From NCBI GenBank assembly GCA_913061095.1, contig CAJXVM010000005.1, positions 1 to 64,000 of the forward strand: DNA of 64,000 bases. Direction: 5' to 3'. The translations under genes and the position numbers were made by a program. This document shows, piece after piece, positions 38,412 through 48,316 of this stretch (position 1 is the first letter of the stretch; the number at the start of each line of letters is the position of its first letter). The notes beneath the pieces are model-generated. The model did no database searches. It was not told where the DNA came from and saw only the letters and a list, made by a program, of their open reading frames with translations. This DNA comes from an uncultured Ignavibacteria bacterium. GTDB taxonomy: Bacteria > Bacteroidota > Ignavibacteria > SZUA-365.

Positions 38412-38556
38412 TCCATTACGTCAGTACGGTATGAACTGCGTGTATCTTCAGCAATACCGAATGATACGGGTTTATCTGCATTTTGTCCAGAAGATCGGAA
38501 CAGCTTTTCCTTCAGAACTGTTTTTATGATACACCCGAATAATCAGCAGAGATACC

Positions 38557-41328
38557 ATGGCGGAATCGCATCAAGACGTAATCCCGGGAGACAAGGAATT
38601 CCTGTTGCGCAGGGACATTCGCGAACTCGGAGCAATGCTGGGCGACGTCCTGACCGAACAGGAGGGGCGAGAGTTCTTCGAACTGGTCGAGCGCATGCGG
38701 CAGTTGACGAAATCGTACCGGCGCGATGCTGACGCGGAAATGCTGCAGTCCATTCGCAGCCTTGTCGAGAAACTCGACCTCGATACGGCGTATAAACTCA
38801 TCCGTGCCTTCAGCTTTTTCTTTGTCATCGTGAACGCAGCCGATGAAATACATCGCATCCGCCGCCGCCGCATTCATGCGGGCGAAGACGACAGCGCGCA
38901 GCCGGGATCACTGCGGGCGGTACTCGAGCAGATGGCGCTGGAAGGACTGCAGACAGGCGATCTGCGGGCGGTGCTGCACGCGATGCAGCTCAATCCGGTA
39001 TTCACCGCTCATCCCACCGAGGCCACTCGGCAGACTATCCTGCGGAAGATTCTTCGTATCGGTGAGCTGCTGCTCCGTCGTGAAATAAGCACGCTGACCG
39101 GAGACGAGCAGGAAGAAATCCGCGAAGAAATCCGTATGGAGCTCACCATTCTCTGGCAGACAAGCGCGATTCGGACCCATAAAATGTCGGTACGCGACGA
39201 GGTCCGGCGCGGACTGTTCTATTTCCGTGATATCATATACGACGCCGTGCCGCGGTTCTACCGCGAGCTCAACCGCGGTCTTCGTACAGTGTTCGGCGAC
39301 ACGCGTCCCGCTCCCGTCGTCATGCGCTTCGGATCCTGGATCGGCGGCGACCGCGACGGACACCCCTTTGTCACGCCCGAGGTGACACGCATGACGTTCG
39401 ACCTGCAGCGGCGTCAGATCCTGCAGCTCTATATTGCGGATACGGATCACCTGTTCAACGCGCTCAGCAATTCGCTGCGACTGGTCGGTGCCAGCGATGC
39501 GCTCCGGGAATCGTTCGCGCAGGATCGAGCCCTTCTTGCCGAGCAGGTCACCGACGAGGACCTGCGTGATCAGTCGGAAATCTATCGCGTCAAAACGTTG
39601 ATGATATGGACGAAGCTGCGCAACACCCTGAGTGGAACCGCCCCCGGGTATGCTTCTGCCGAGGATTTCCTCACGGACCTCACACTGATGCATGACAGTC
39701 TCATGGAGCATCGGGGTGAGCTCATTGCGCACAGCCGCCTCCTTCCGCTGATATACAAAGTGCGCACATTCGGTTTTCATCTCGCGTCGCTTGATATCCG
39801 CCAGAATTCCGAACTGATCGGCGACGCCGTGTCTGACCTGCTCGATCGCACGGACGTCGCGGGACAGTACGATCATCTGGATGAAGAGGAACGCAGCGCA
39901 CTGCTGACGCGCGAAATTCTCAACAGCCGGCCGCTCGTCGGTTTACGGCACGATCTTGAAGGCACGACACTGCAGGTGCTCGATGAAATGACCGTGCTGC
40001 GCGAGGGGAAAGATCATTACGGAGAGGATGCCTGCGACGATTTCATCATCAGCATGAGCGAAGCGCCGAGCGACGTGCTGGAGGCCCTGCTCATCGCGCG
40101 AGAGGTCGGACTCGTCCGGGTTCGCCGGGGCGAGGTTCTCTCTTCACGGCTCGACATTCTGCCGCTGTTCGAGACGATTGACGATCTGCGCAGCGCCGGT
40201 GATGTCATGAACCGGCTGTTTCACAATCCCGCCTACGCGGAGCATCTTGCCTGCCGCGGAAACGTGCAGAAGATCATGATCGGCTATTCCGACAGCAACA
40301 AGGACGGCGGTATTGTCACATCGAATTACGAACTGTACCGGGCGCAGATCGCGCTCAAGCGCGTCTGCGACGAACACGGTGTGCGCATGGTCATCTTTCA
40401 TGGCCGCGGTGGCAGTGTCTCACGCGGCGGCGGACCATTGAATCAGGCGATCCTGGCGCAGCCGGCAGGTACGATCGACGGCGCGATCAAGATCACCGAG
40501 CAGGGAGAAATGATCTCGGCGAAATACGCCATGCCGGAAATCGCCGAACGCAATCTCGAACTCGCGGCCTCGGCCGTGCTGCAGAGCACGGTTGAATGCA
40601 GCTACCTGCCTCGCCGCATCGAATCCGAAGAGAACCTCCGCATCTTCGAAGGCATTTCGAAGGATGCGATGGCAGCCTACCGGGAGCTGCTGCAGGAAGA
40701 ATACTTCATTCCGTTTTTCCGTCAGGCCACACCGATCGATGTGATTGAAAAAATTGAAATCGGCTCTCGTCCCCCGTCGCGCAAGAAAAGCGATTCCATC
40801 TCGAACCTCCGTGCGATTCCATGGGTGTTCTCATGGACGCAGTCGCGCAACATCCTTTCCGGGTGGTACGGGTTCGGATCCGCGATGGAGAAGGCGGTCG
40901 GCGATGGACGCATTACCTGGAAGCAGCTCGCCCGGTGGTATCGCGAATGGCCATTTTTCTCGACCCTCGTCAGCAACATCGAAACGACGCTGCTCAAGGC
41001 CGACATGGGGATTGCGGCAGAGTATGTGCAGCTCTGCGACGACAGGGAACAGGCAGAGGCGCTTTTTGCCCGCATTCGGGAGGAGTACCGTCGCAGCCGT
41101 GACAGCATCGTGCGCATTACGGGCGGAGATCTGCTCTCAGACAACGAATCGCTGCAGCGCTCCATCCTGCTGCGCAATCCCTATATCGATCCGATCAGCC
41201 ACATCCAGGTATCGCTCCTGCGACGATACCGCGCGCAGGGACTCGACGACAGCGAACGAACGCGAATCCTCAATGTGCTCCGTGCTTCCGTTAATGGCAT
41301 TGCCGCCGGGATGCGCCGCACGGGCTGA
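38557..41328 (+). CDS. ppc: phosphoenolpyruvate carboxylase
   Basis: A 923-residue enzyme that carboxylates phosphoenolpyruvate to oxaloacetate, replenishing the citrate cycle. Conserved blocks are [14 protein letters not shown] (catalytic His at about 150), [35 protein letters not shown] (about 575) and [14 protein letters not shown] (about 615), the last being the flexible active-site loop. The end is [11 protein letters not shown], so the C-terminus has the usual G near the aspartate inhibitor site. The gene is divergent from the sensor kinase gene. Confidence 0.97.
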   Translation: MAESHQDVIPGDKEFLLRRDIRELGAMLGDVLTEQEGREFFELVERMRQLTKSYRRDADAEMLQSIRSLVEKLDLDTAYKLIRAFSFFFVIVNAADEIHRIRRRRIHAGEDDSAQPGSLRAVLEQMALEGLQTGDLRAVLHAMQLNPVFTAHPTEATRQTILRKILRIGELLLRREISTLTGDEQEEIREEIRMELTILWQTSAIRTHKMSVRDEVRRGLFYFRDIIYDAVPRFYRELNRGLRTVFGDTRPAPVVMRFGSWIGGDRDGHPFVTPEVTRMTFDLQRRQILQLYIADTDHLFNALSNSLRLVGASDALRESFAQDRALLAEQVTDEDLRDQSEIYRVKTLMIWTKLRNTLSGTAPGYASAEDFLTDLTLMHDSLMEHRGELIAHSRLLPLIYKVRTFGFHLASLDIRQNSELIGDAVSDLLDRTDVAGQYDHLDEEERSALLTREILNSRPLVGLRHDLEGTTLQVLDEMTVLREGKDHYGEDACDDFIISMSEAPSDVLEALLIAREVGLVRVRRGEVLSSRLDILPLFETIDDLRSAGDVMNRLFHNPAYAEHLACRGNVQKIMIGYSDSNKDGGIVTSNYELYRAQIALKRVCDEHGVRMVIFHGRGGSVSRGGGPLNQAILAQPAGTIDGAIKITEQGEMISAKYAMPEIAERNLELAASAVLQSTVECSYLPRRIESEENLRIFEGISKDAMAAYRELLQEEYFIPFFRQATPIDVIEKIEIGSRPPSRKKSDSISNLRAIPWVFSWTQSRNILSGWYGFGSAMEKAVGDGRITWKQLARWYREWPFFSTLVSNIETTLLKADMGIAAEYVQLCDDREQAEALFARIREEYRRSRDSIVRITGGDLLSDNESLQRSILLRNPYIDPISHIQVSLLRRYRAQGLDDSERTRILNVLRASVNGIAAGMRRTG

Positions 41329-41439
41329 GCGTTGTCACGACTTTCATCGCGGAGGACATCCTGCGCCGACAGGAAGGCGGCTGTCGCGTTCCTGTAATAC
41401 GGAACACTACCGCACTGGCATTTTCTCTGCGGCTTTCGG

Positions 41440-42477
41440 ATGTTCCATGTCATGACGATGTCCGAGACCGATCTTCAGCTCGCCCTCGATCTGGTTCTTC
41501 AGTACGGCTGGAATGCCACGTCCTACCAGATCATCAATCCGGGCATCCAGCACTGGTTCTCCGCACATCACGATGCGGTGATCGGGTACGTGCGGCACTA
41601 CGGCGTGCGCGTGGTCGCCGGCGCGCCGGTGTGTCCGACGGCACGTCTCGCCGATGTCGTTGCGGAATTCGAGTCCTCGGGCGGATCGAGCACGGTGTGC
41701 TATTTCGGTGCCGAACAGCGGCTCGTCGAAGCGCTGCCCTGCGGACGCACGCATGCACGCATCGTGCTGGGGGCCCAGCCGGTATGGGATCCGATGGACT
41801 GGCCGGGAATGCTCGCGCAGCACGCCTCCCTGCGTGCCCAGCTGAACCGTGCGCGCAACAAAGGTGTCGTTATCACCCGCTGGGAGAATGACCGCGCTGC
41901 GGAGCATCCGGACCTGCTCCGTTGCCTGCAAGAATGGCTGGAGACACGCGGTCTGCCGCCGCTGCATTTTCTCATCGAGCCGCAGACGCTTTCCCGGCTG
42001 TTCAACCGCATGGTATTTGTCGCTGAGCGGAATGGCCATCCGGTGGCGTTCTGCATTGCATCGCCAGTGCCGCTTCGCGGCGGATGGCTGATCGAGCAGC
42101 TCGTCCGCGGCCGCGATGCGCCGAACGGCACTGCCGAAGCCCTCATCGACACTGCGGTGCGCACCATGGCCGAACGTGGAAGCCGGTATGTCACTCTCGG
42201 ATTATCTCCCATCTCGCGGCATGCAAGACTCGACGAAGAACTCAACCCTGTTATGCTGCGAAGCCTGCTTTCGTTCGTTCGCGGATTCGGTCGCCGTTTT
42301 TACAATTTCACCGGATTAGACGATTTCAAGGCGAAGTTCCGAGCACCACGGTGGGAAACGGTATACGCAATCTCGAATGAACGCGGCATGTCGCTGCGCA
42401 CGCTGTATGCGACGGCTGCCGCGTTTGCGGGAGAAAATCCGATTCGGACCCTGTCACGCAGTGTGTGGAGACGATGA
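41440..42477 (+). CDS. DUF2156 / MprF-type synthetase-domain protein without membrane part
   Basis: A 345-residue soluble protein; an ATG at 41452 is an alternative start. It matches the C-terminal cytosolic domain of phosphatidylglycerol lysyltransferases (MprF) in layout: YQIINPGIQHWFSAHHDAVIGYVRHYGVRVVAGAPVC, then LRAQLNRARNKGV with the basic helix, and YVTLGLSPISRHA with FNFTGLDDFKAKFRAPRWETVYA. These form two GNAT-like domains that use aminoacyl-tRNA. In MprF they follow a flippase of about eight or more membrane helices, which is absent here, so a different acceptor is possible. The gene is 111 bases after ppc. Confidence 0.8.
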   Translation: MFHVMTMSETDLQLALDLVLQYGWNATSYQIINPGIQHWFSAHHDAVIGYVRHYGVRVVAGAPVCPTARLADVVAEFESSGGSSTVCYFGAEQRLVEALPCGRTHARIVLGAQPVWDPMDWPGMLAQHASLRAQLNRARNKGVVITRWENDRAAEHPDLLRCLQEWLETRGLPPLHFLIEPQTLSRLFNRMVFVAERNGHPVAFCIASPVPLRGGWLIEQLVRGRDAPNGTAEALIDTAVRTMAERGSRYVTLGLSPISRHARLDEELNPVMLRSLLSFVRGFGRRFYNFTGLDDFKAKFRAPRWETVYAISNERGMSLRTLYATAAAFAGENPIRTLSRSVWRR

Positions 42478-42607
42478 GGATCGTGAGGTCATGAGTGCCG
42501 GGGATTCGCCGCCACCGAGATCAGTAGATCAGCAGGATCCGCAGGATTGACGAGGTCCGAGGCGTGGTGAATCGGAGATGCGCCGTGCGTCAATAATCGC
42601 GCACCGC

Positions 42608-44224
42608 TTATCTCATCAGAATCCACAACTGCCGTGTGCCGGCCGGTGTGCGCAGTGCGGCGATGAACAGGCCGCGTGCGCGCACCCCCGCATCCGTGAT
42701 TCCGTTCCACTCCAGATACGTGTCACCGGCATCAATCAACACGTCACGTTGATGCAGACGCCGGCCAGTGATGTCATACACGGTAAGGCTGGCGGGCAGG
42801 GGCTGCTCCGCGACGATCTGCAGGTGGACCATTTCGTATGCAGGATTCGGATACGCCTGCACCGTGAACGCGGATACGACGGCGGGGGGTATCATACCTG
42901 TCGACGACTGGTATTCACAGGCGCCGATATCCACCGCTGAGCCGTCCGGACGCGGATTTCCGTCGAAATCGGTCGACGGAGCGTCCGCACCGAGGCCGGC
43001 ATCTCTCGCCGGACTCGCCGCGGAGAGATGCAGGTCATATCCCTCCGCATCCACGTACAGTCCGGCATCCGTGGTGAGGGCGATGGAGTGCGCATCCTGC
43101 CCAGTTGCCGTCTGCCATGCGCTGAACATGGCCGGTGTGTACTGATCCTCGTATCCCACGCTGATCATTCTGTCAGGATCGTCGTTGTGATAGATATTGT
43201 AGTCGCCGAAGAAATTTCGGGTATTCTGCTGCTCGAAGGCGAGACCGAGCCGATCCCCGCCGGAGACGATGCAATTATACATGAACAGCGAATCTCCGCT
43301 GTTCTCCACCCAGATGTTGAATGTTTCGGTGTCGTGGAAGGTACAGTTCCACATCGTGACCGAACCCGCATCCCCGTCCCAGTCGAGTTCGACATTCGTC
43401 ACCTCGTTGTGATAGCTGAGACAGTTGACGAGCAGGATTTCATCCTGCCACAGCTTGTACCCGCCGTTCAGGCAGTCATGTGCCGAGCAGCGCTCGAGGG
43501 TGGTCTCGCGTGAACTGATGTCGAAGCCGTCGTAGACGCCGTAGGTCTCACAGCGAAGGAAATGGAACCCGTGCTGATTGCCGTGGCCGAGCGCGAAACC
43601 GTCGACGTTCTGCGAAGGATCCCGTCCGGTATGCGATACGCAGTCGATAAAGGTGCCGTTGTAGCACGGACCGGTCCCCGGCGAGGCGTCGAATCCGTAG
43701 AGGTCAAAGTGATGCATGACCACGCGTTCGAGCACGAAATCATGGCATCCGTCAGTCATGCCGATGCCGTAGAAGACGTGATGGACCTCGCAGTCACGGA
43801 TGAGGATGCCGGCACCGCCTTCGAACCACATGCCGTTGTCGCTCCAGTTGCGGATCTCGAGTCCTTCGAAATGCACCCAGGAGTGCGTGGATACAATGCC
43901 GTTGCTCCCAGGATCCCCCGTGCCGCCGTCGATGACCGCCTGAGCCCCCGGTGCCGCGGCGAAGACGATCGGTGCGCCGTCGCTTCCGCCGCGATCGATG
44001 AATAGTGATTCGTTGTACACCCCCGTGATGAAGACTGTGTCGCCGGTGTGCGCGAGTTCCGTGCCGCGCTGCAGGGTTTTCAGGGGCAGGTCGGGTGTTC
44101 CGGGATTGCTGTCGGACGCGGACGCATGGTTCGTGTTGACATGGTAATTCGTGGCGGCGCAGGGCAGGGTCAATGCAAGCAGCACACCCACCCACGCCAG
44201 CGTGTGGTGCATCATGCGATTCAT
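42608..44224 (-). CDS. right-handed beta-helix protein with T9SS sorting domain
   Basis: A 538-residue protein; ATG at 44224 follows AGGAGG. Signal peptide MHHTLAWVGVLLALTLPCAAT. Residues about 25-450 are beta-helix rungs (VHFEGLEIRNWSDNGMWFEGGAGILIRDCEVHHVFYGIGM, TLERCSAHDCLNGGYKLWQDEILLVNCLS), with frequent Cys and aromatic ladders. The family includes pectate lyases and other polysaccharide-active enzymes and also plain adhesins; I see no catalytic set. DIGACEYQSS ends the repeats. The sorting domain starts VQAYPNPAYEMVHLQI and ends RGLFIAALRTPAGTRQL. It is next to another beta-helix gene in the same direction. Confidence 0.85.
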   Translation of the reverse strand: MNRMMHHTLAWVGVLLALTLPCAATNYHVNTNHASASDSNPGTPDLPLKTLQRGTELAHTGDTVFITGVYNESLFIDRGGSDGAPIVFAAAPGAQAVIDGGTGDPGSNGIVSTHSWVHFEGLEIRNWSDNGMWFEGGAGILIRDCEVHHVFYGIGMTDGCHDFVLERVVMHHFDLYGFDASPGTGPCYNGTFIDCVSHTGRDPSQNVDGFALGHGNQHGFHFLRCETYGVYDGFDISSRETTLERCSAHDCLNGGYKLWQDEILLVNCLSYHNEVTNVELDWDGDAGSVTMWNCTFHDTETFNIWVENSGDSLFMYNCIVSGGDRLGLAFEQQNTRNFFGDYNIYHNDDPDRMISVGYEDQYTPAMFSAWQTATGQDAHSIALTTDAGLYVDAEGYDLHLSAASPARDAGLGADAPSTDFDGNPRPDGSAVDIGACEYQSSTGMIPPAVVSAFTVQAYPNPAYEMVHLQIVAEQPLPASLTVYDITGRRLHQRDVLIDAGDTYLEWNGITDAGVRARGLFIAALRTPAGTRQLWILMR

Positions 44225-44282
44225 GATTCCTCCTGGAAAGACGTTCGGAGGCAAATATCGCGGATAAATTTATCTGTTTCAA

Positions 44283-44313
44283 GTAGCGCCGAGCCACCGG
44301 CCCGGCGAAGGGT
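44283..44313 (+). repeat. REP-like palindrome, family 2 (second copy)
   Basis: GTAG, CGCCGAGCC, loop ACC, GGCCCGGCG and AAGGGT match the copy at 22728-22758, except for an A-C mismatch in the stem. A further perfect complement, GGCTCGGCG, follows at 44318-44326. It lies between the two beta-helix genes. Confidence 0.7.
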
Positions 44314-44337
44314 CACCGGCTCGGCGGAACCGGCTGT

Positions 44338-45861
44338 TTACCGGACGATGCGTACGGGTATGCTGGATGCTCGCGTGTCGTCGATCACGGAAATGATATA
44401 CCATCCCGGTATCGCATCCGCAAAATCGAGCGATGCGGCTGCAGCGCCAGTCCTCGTCGGAAGCGATGCATCCAGGTGATTGAGGCGGCGGCCGGCAAGG
44501 TCGTGTACAAGCAGACGGACCTCTGGCGAGCGGAGTCCCTCAATGCGAATCCGCACGATGTCGCGCGCGGGCTGCGGATGTATCGTTACGTTCAGATCGC
44601 GGGCAAGCGGTGGGACTCCCGCACTGTTCACTGCCGGATCACCCTCGACTGCGCCGATGGACGGCGGAGAATTGAATGGCACACCAAGGAAATCCGGGAG
44701 TTCCTCCGGCATGGCGAAACCGGCGCCGATGGCTGGTGAACCGGCACCCGGTGTGAAGTCGCCACCGGTCATGCCGGGGGATGCAAGCAGGGGATCACTG
44801 CCGATGATGGACTGCGCATCGAGCACAGGGGTGTTGGGTCCCTGCCAGTTGGCATCATCGATGTTATACCAGAGGTTGTGGCTCAGCGCGAAGGTTTCTG
44901 GCCGCGTGTTCGGTCCGATGTTGAACGTGGGCGCAGCCGCGCGGCTGTCGAGCACGATCAGATTGTTGCGGAAAAGATTCTCCCCGCAAAGCTGAAAACG
45001 CGGATCGGTGTTTTCCTGCAGGATGCGCACCGCCCATTTCTCCGGCATGTACATCGTGTTGTGCACGACCGCGCAGGCCACAGCGCCCACGTACGCGACC
45101 GGGGCCATCGAACCGGTGAACACATTCGCCCATACCATGATGGACGTCGCCTCGTAATCGGCGTTCTGCGGACGGAAATATGGAAGTCCCGTCGAGCCGC
45201 CGATGTTGATGGCCCGCTGTCCGCCATAATAAAAACCGTTGCGCGTGATGAGAATATCGTGCGTCCCACCCTTTGCCTGAATGCTGTTCGACCCGCCGTT
45301 TTCGAAGCGGTTGCCGGAGATCATTCCGTAGTGGCATCCCACCATGTCAATCATGCTCCCGCCCGGCGACCCGTTGCGGAACGTGCAGTCCCGGATCTCG
45401 AAATATTCCACTCCCGACATTTTCAGCTGATCATTGTTGCCGGTTGCGTCAATGCCTCTCCAGGTACAGTAGGCGATGAGGATGTTGTTCGCCGGTGTTT
45501 CGAAACTGCCGCCGTCGTCGATGTTTACACCGTTTCCGGTCTGACGGTCAAAGATGAGATGCATGATGCGCAGATGCGCGGGATCGCTGAACTGGAAAGC
45601 GTTTGTTCCGCCCTCGATGATCGATCCTCCCGCCGGATCGCCCATGATGGTGATGGGCGCAGACGCGCTTCCCTGCAGGTTTTCCACGAAGGCGCCTCCC
45701 GCATGTGTGCCCTGCAGAAAATACAGCGTATCACCCGGCTGCACATCCGCGGCGGCGGCGGTGAGATCCGCATAGCCGCCGGGACCGATGGGAAGAATGC
45801 GTGCATACGCTGCCGATGTGATGGAAAGAACGAACAGCGGAATCAGGATATATCGACGCAT
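44338..45861 (-). CDS. right-handed beta-helix protein with T9SS sorting domain
   Basis: A 507-residue protein with signal peptide ILIPLFVLSITSAAYA. Residues about 25-400 have beta-helix rungs (LRIMHLIFDRQTGNGVNIDDGG, YFEIRDCTFRNGSPGGSMIDMVGCHYGMISGNRFENGGSNSIQAKGG), which resembles chondroitinase B/alginate lyase folds. AYADLTAAAADVQPGDTLYFLQGTHAGG is the typical N-terminal entry. No catalytic residues can be assigned by reading. The C-terminus is a sorting-type domain (NVTIHPQPARDIVRIRI, AGRRLNHLD) without the canonical PNP. It lies 113 bases upstream of the second beta-helix gene. Confidence 0.82.
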   Translation of the reverse strand: MRRYILIPLFVLSITSAAYARILPIGPGGYADLTAAAADVQPGDTLYFLQGTHAGGAFVENLQGSASAPITIMGDPAGGSIIEGGTNAFQFSDPAHLRIMHLIFDRQTGNGVNIDDGGSFETPANNILIAYCTWRGIDATGNNDQLKMSGVEYFEIRDCTFRNGSPGGSMIDMVGCHYGMISGNRFENGGSNSIQAKGGTHDILITRNGFYYGGQRAINIGGSTGLPYFRPQNADYEATSIMVWANVFTGSMAPVAYVGAVACAVVHNTMYMPEKWAVRILQENTDPRFQLCGENLFRNNLIVLDSRAAAPTFNIGPNTRPETFALSHNLWYNIDDANWQGPNTPVLDAQSIIGSDPLLASPGMTGGDFTPGAGSPAIGAGFAMPEELPDFLGVPFNSPPSIGAVEGDPAVNSAGVPPLARDLNVTIHPQPARDIVRIRIEGLRSPEVRLLVHDLAGRRLNHLDASLPTRTGAAAASLDFADAIPGWYIISVIDDTRASSIPVRIVR

Positions 45862-46015
45862 GATGGAATTTCTTTCGGGGTGATGAATTCTTCACTTGAA
45901 GAATGCATGGAAAATGGAATAGGTTGCATTGTCCGGTATATACGGGAGAATGTCAAAAAGTTGCCGTCCCCGGACACGGCAGCTGCACACCAACATACTG
46001 CATGGGGAGATCATC

Positions 46016-46237
46016 ATGAGCCAGGAACCGTTCATCGAATTCATGGGTATTTTCGACGACGATGGAAACCGTATTCCCGTGGAAAGCATTCCGAAGCCGT
46101 CGCTCTGCGAGCAGTGCCTGCAGGACGACAATGCGAAAGGCATGGAAGAAGTGCTCTGCCTGCTGGCGCGCTGCGGACACATGCTCGACACGGAAGACGA
46201 GGTGTTCGTCTGCCACGCCTTCCGGCCGAAAAACTGA
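46016..46237 (+). CDS. small Cys-rich protein, possible zinc-binding
   Basis: A 73-residue cytosolic protein; ATG at 46016 follows GGGGAGATC. Cysteines occur as LCEQC, LC, RCGH and VCHAF, enough for one zinc site. It has an acidic start (IEFMGIFDDDGNRIPVES). No family is recognised. It sits 97 bases upstream of a membrane-protein gene on the same strand. Such small proteins are easily missed; the good ribosome binding site is the main support. Confidence 0.6.
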   Translation: MSQEPFIEFMGIFDDDGNRIPVESIPKPSLCEQCLQDDNAKGMEEVLCLLARCGHMLDTEDEVFVCHAFRPKN

Positions 46238-46334
46238 GCGAAGTCTCACCGCAGGAAGCTGCGCCGTTTGCATTGACGATCAATATATCCGATATTCTGG
46301 TACTGTCCCAGTTTACCATGTGAGAGGTCGGACC

Positions 46335-47240
46335 ATGAGCGACGAACATCCCGCCGGTATTCTGCGTGTGCGCGAATTGTATCGGGTCGGATGGAAGATC
46401 CTCAGGGCCGCGCGATGGCACCTGCTGGTTCTCACGGCACTCCTGATCATTCCCGGAGCGCTGATCGATACCGCGCTCTTTGACGCCTTCGATGTGAATC
46501 CGGACGACATCTCCGACACGCGCTTCGATATGCTTGCCAGTACAGGAGGTTTTCTGCTCACTCAGCTGGCGATCATATACGTCACACTGCTGACAGCCGC
46601 ATACCTTCGTACCGACGCATACAGTGCCGAAACGGATGGCCGGGCCGCCACCGCTGCAGACAATGCGATGACGGAACCCGGAATGACGGACAACGGGATG
46701 ATGGACAACGGGAGGGAAGGAACCGGGCTCCCCCGCCGCGACATCCTGCGCATGGCAGAGGATGCGGAACACGCTGGCGTTCCGGTATTCTCCCGTCTCA
46801 TGACACGGGCGCTGCGGAAGTATCTCCCCGTGCTGCTTGCGGGCATCATCGGGGGCATTCTCTTTCTGCTCGGCCTGGTGCTGCTTATCGTTCCCGGCAT
46901 CATCGTCATCGTCTGGCTTGCGTTCTACTCGGAGTTCATCGTTCTTGAAGACGATGGTCCCCTCAGGTCGCTGGCCAGCAGCAGACTGCTCGTGAAATGG
47001 CATTTCTGGGATGTACTCAATCCGGCGCTCGCGCTGATGCTGCCCTGGCTGGTTCTCGAATATGTCATTGGATTCATGTTCGAACCCGTCACGGCGCGCT
47101 TCCTTGCCTCGGTGACCTCGGGAGTCGGTATGTTGTTCGCCACCATCGCATGGACAGCCCTGTTCCTCAATGTCCGGCTGATGTGGAAGATACCGCCGGA
47201 GCCGAAAAAGGGACTGATGAACAGAGAAATCGGCGGGTGA
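46335..47240 (+). CDS. multi-pass membrane protein of unknown function
   Basis: A 301-residue protein; ATG at 46335 follows GAGAGGTCGG. About five hydrophobic segments are visible: WHLLVLTALLIIPGALID, TQLAIIYVTLLTAAYL, LLAGIIGGILFLLGLVLLIVPGIIVIVWLAFY (two), LALMLPWLVLEYVIGFMF and FATIAWTALFLNVRLMW. Between the second and third is an acidic, repetitive, cytosolic loop (MTEPGMTDNGMMDNGREGTG). The segment PGIIVIVWLAFYSEFIVLEDDGPLRSLASSRLLVKW resembles membrane proteins of the YciC/DUF975 kind. Function unknown. Confidence 0.75.
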   Translation: MSDEHPAGILRVRELYRVGWKILRAARWHLLVLTALLIIPGALIDTALFDAFDVNPDDISDTRFDMLASTGGFLLTQLAIIYVTLLTAAYLRTDAYSAETDGRAATAADNAMTEPGMTDNGMMDNGREGTGLPRRDILRMAEDAEHAGVPVFSRLMTRALRKYLPVLLAGIIGGILFLLGLVLLIVPGIIVIVWLAFYSEFIVLEDDGPLRSLASSRLLVKWHFWDVLNPALALMLPWLVLEYVIGFMFEPVTARFLASVTSGVGMLFATIAWTALFLNVRLMWKIPPEPKKGLMNREIGG

Positions 47241-47265
47241 AAACAAAAAGTAAAGGACACGGAAG

Positions 47266-48105
47266 ATGATTTATATCGTCGCAGCCATCATCATCATCGC
47301 GGGAATCACCGCCTACTTCTACGTGCAGAATCACGGCTTCAACAGCATGATCTGGAAGGAGGTCGACCGCATTGCCGAAGGTTCGGTGGTGCATCCCGAG
47401 GCCGTGCGCGATGTGGCCTCGCTGCCGGAGCCGATACGGCGCTACCTCCACTATGCCAATCCCGGCGACCGCGCCCCGGCGGGCTTCGCCCGCCTCAGGC
47501 ACGGCGGACGATTCAAAATCAAACCCGGCGCGGAATGGCTCGACATCCGCGGAGAGGAATATTTCCTCTGCTCGGCACCGGCGCTGATCTGGAGCGGCAC
47601 AGTAAAGCAAAACGCCCTCGTGTGGATCCGGGCGCGCGATAAATACATCGACCAGGCGGGAAACATGCTCATCAAACTCCGCGGCGCGCTGACGCTCGGC
47701 GATTCGCGGGGACGCGAAATGGACGTTTCCACGCTGCTGCGCTACCTGAGCGAAATGCCCTGGTACCCAACGGCCTTTCTGACCGTGCCAGGCATCGAAT
47801 TTGAGGAAATCGATCCGCATACGGTCGCTGTCATCATGACCGACGGACCGCATACCGTCACCGGTCACTTCAGCATCAGCGACGAGGGCGCGATCACACG
47901 TTTCCATTCGGAGGATCGCTACCGCGAGGAAAACGGCAGGCAGATACAGTCCCCGTGGTACGGAACCTACGATGATTATCGCGTGGCGGACGGACTCCGC
48001 GTCCCGCATCACGTCAAGGTGTTCTGGGAACTGCCCGAAGGTGAATTTCAGTACGCGGATTTCCATATCACCGAAATCCAGTACGACATCCCGGCGCCGT
48101 TCTGA
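47266..48105 (+). CDS. DUF6544/DUF6920-type protein
   Basis: A 279-residue protein with an N-terminal membrane anchor (MIYIVAAIIIIAGITAYFYV). The motif LPEPIRRYLHYA (about 53-64) and the pattern GGRFKIKPGAEWLDIRGEEYFLCSAPALIWSG are typical of a family of uncharacterised membrane-anchored proteins. It is 25 bases after the membrane-protein gene. The last residues PAPF and the bases after the stop are repeated downstream at 48187. No function is known. Confidence 0.75.
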   Translation: MIYIVAAIIIIAGITAYFYVQNHGFNSMIWKEVDRIAEGSVVHPEAVRDVASLPEPIRRYLHYANPGDRAPAGFARLRHGGRFKIKPGAEWLDIRGEEYFLCSAPALIWSGTVKQNALVWIRARDKYIDQAGNMLIKLRGALTLGDSRGREMDVSTLLRYLSEMPWYPTAFLTVPGIEFEEIDPHTVAVIMTDGPHTVTGHFSISDEGAITRFHSEDRYREENGRQIQSPWYGTYDDYRVADGLRVPHHVKVFWELPEGEFQYADFHITEIQYDIPAPF

Positions 48106-48202
48106 GTCCGGGTCGGTTTGGCGTCGCGTATGCAGCCCGGCGTCGCGTATGCAGCCCGGCGTCTCCAGCGCGGTTCGTGCATCCCCGCGCCGTTCTGAGT
48201 CC
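48094..48202 (+). repeat. small duplicated segments after the DUF6544 gene
   Basis: GCGCCGTTCTGAGTCC, including the stop codon, occurs at 48094-48109 and again at 48187-48202. Between them a 19-base unit GGCGTCGCGTATGCAGCCC is repeated twice (48120-48138, 48139-48157), with a partial third. No reading frame uses it. Confidence 0.75.
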
Positions 48203-48316
48203 CTGGCATTGACGGCGGCTGAAACAAACAGCTTGAAATTCCGTTGTAAGCACATATGCAATCACGGGGAGAGCGGACGTCGCTGCTTCCCATCATCATC
48301 ACAGCGTGAGAATGGC

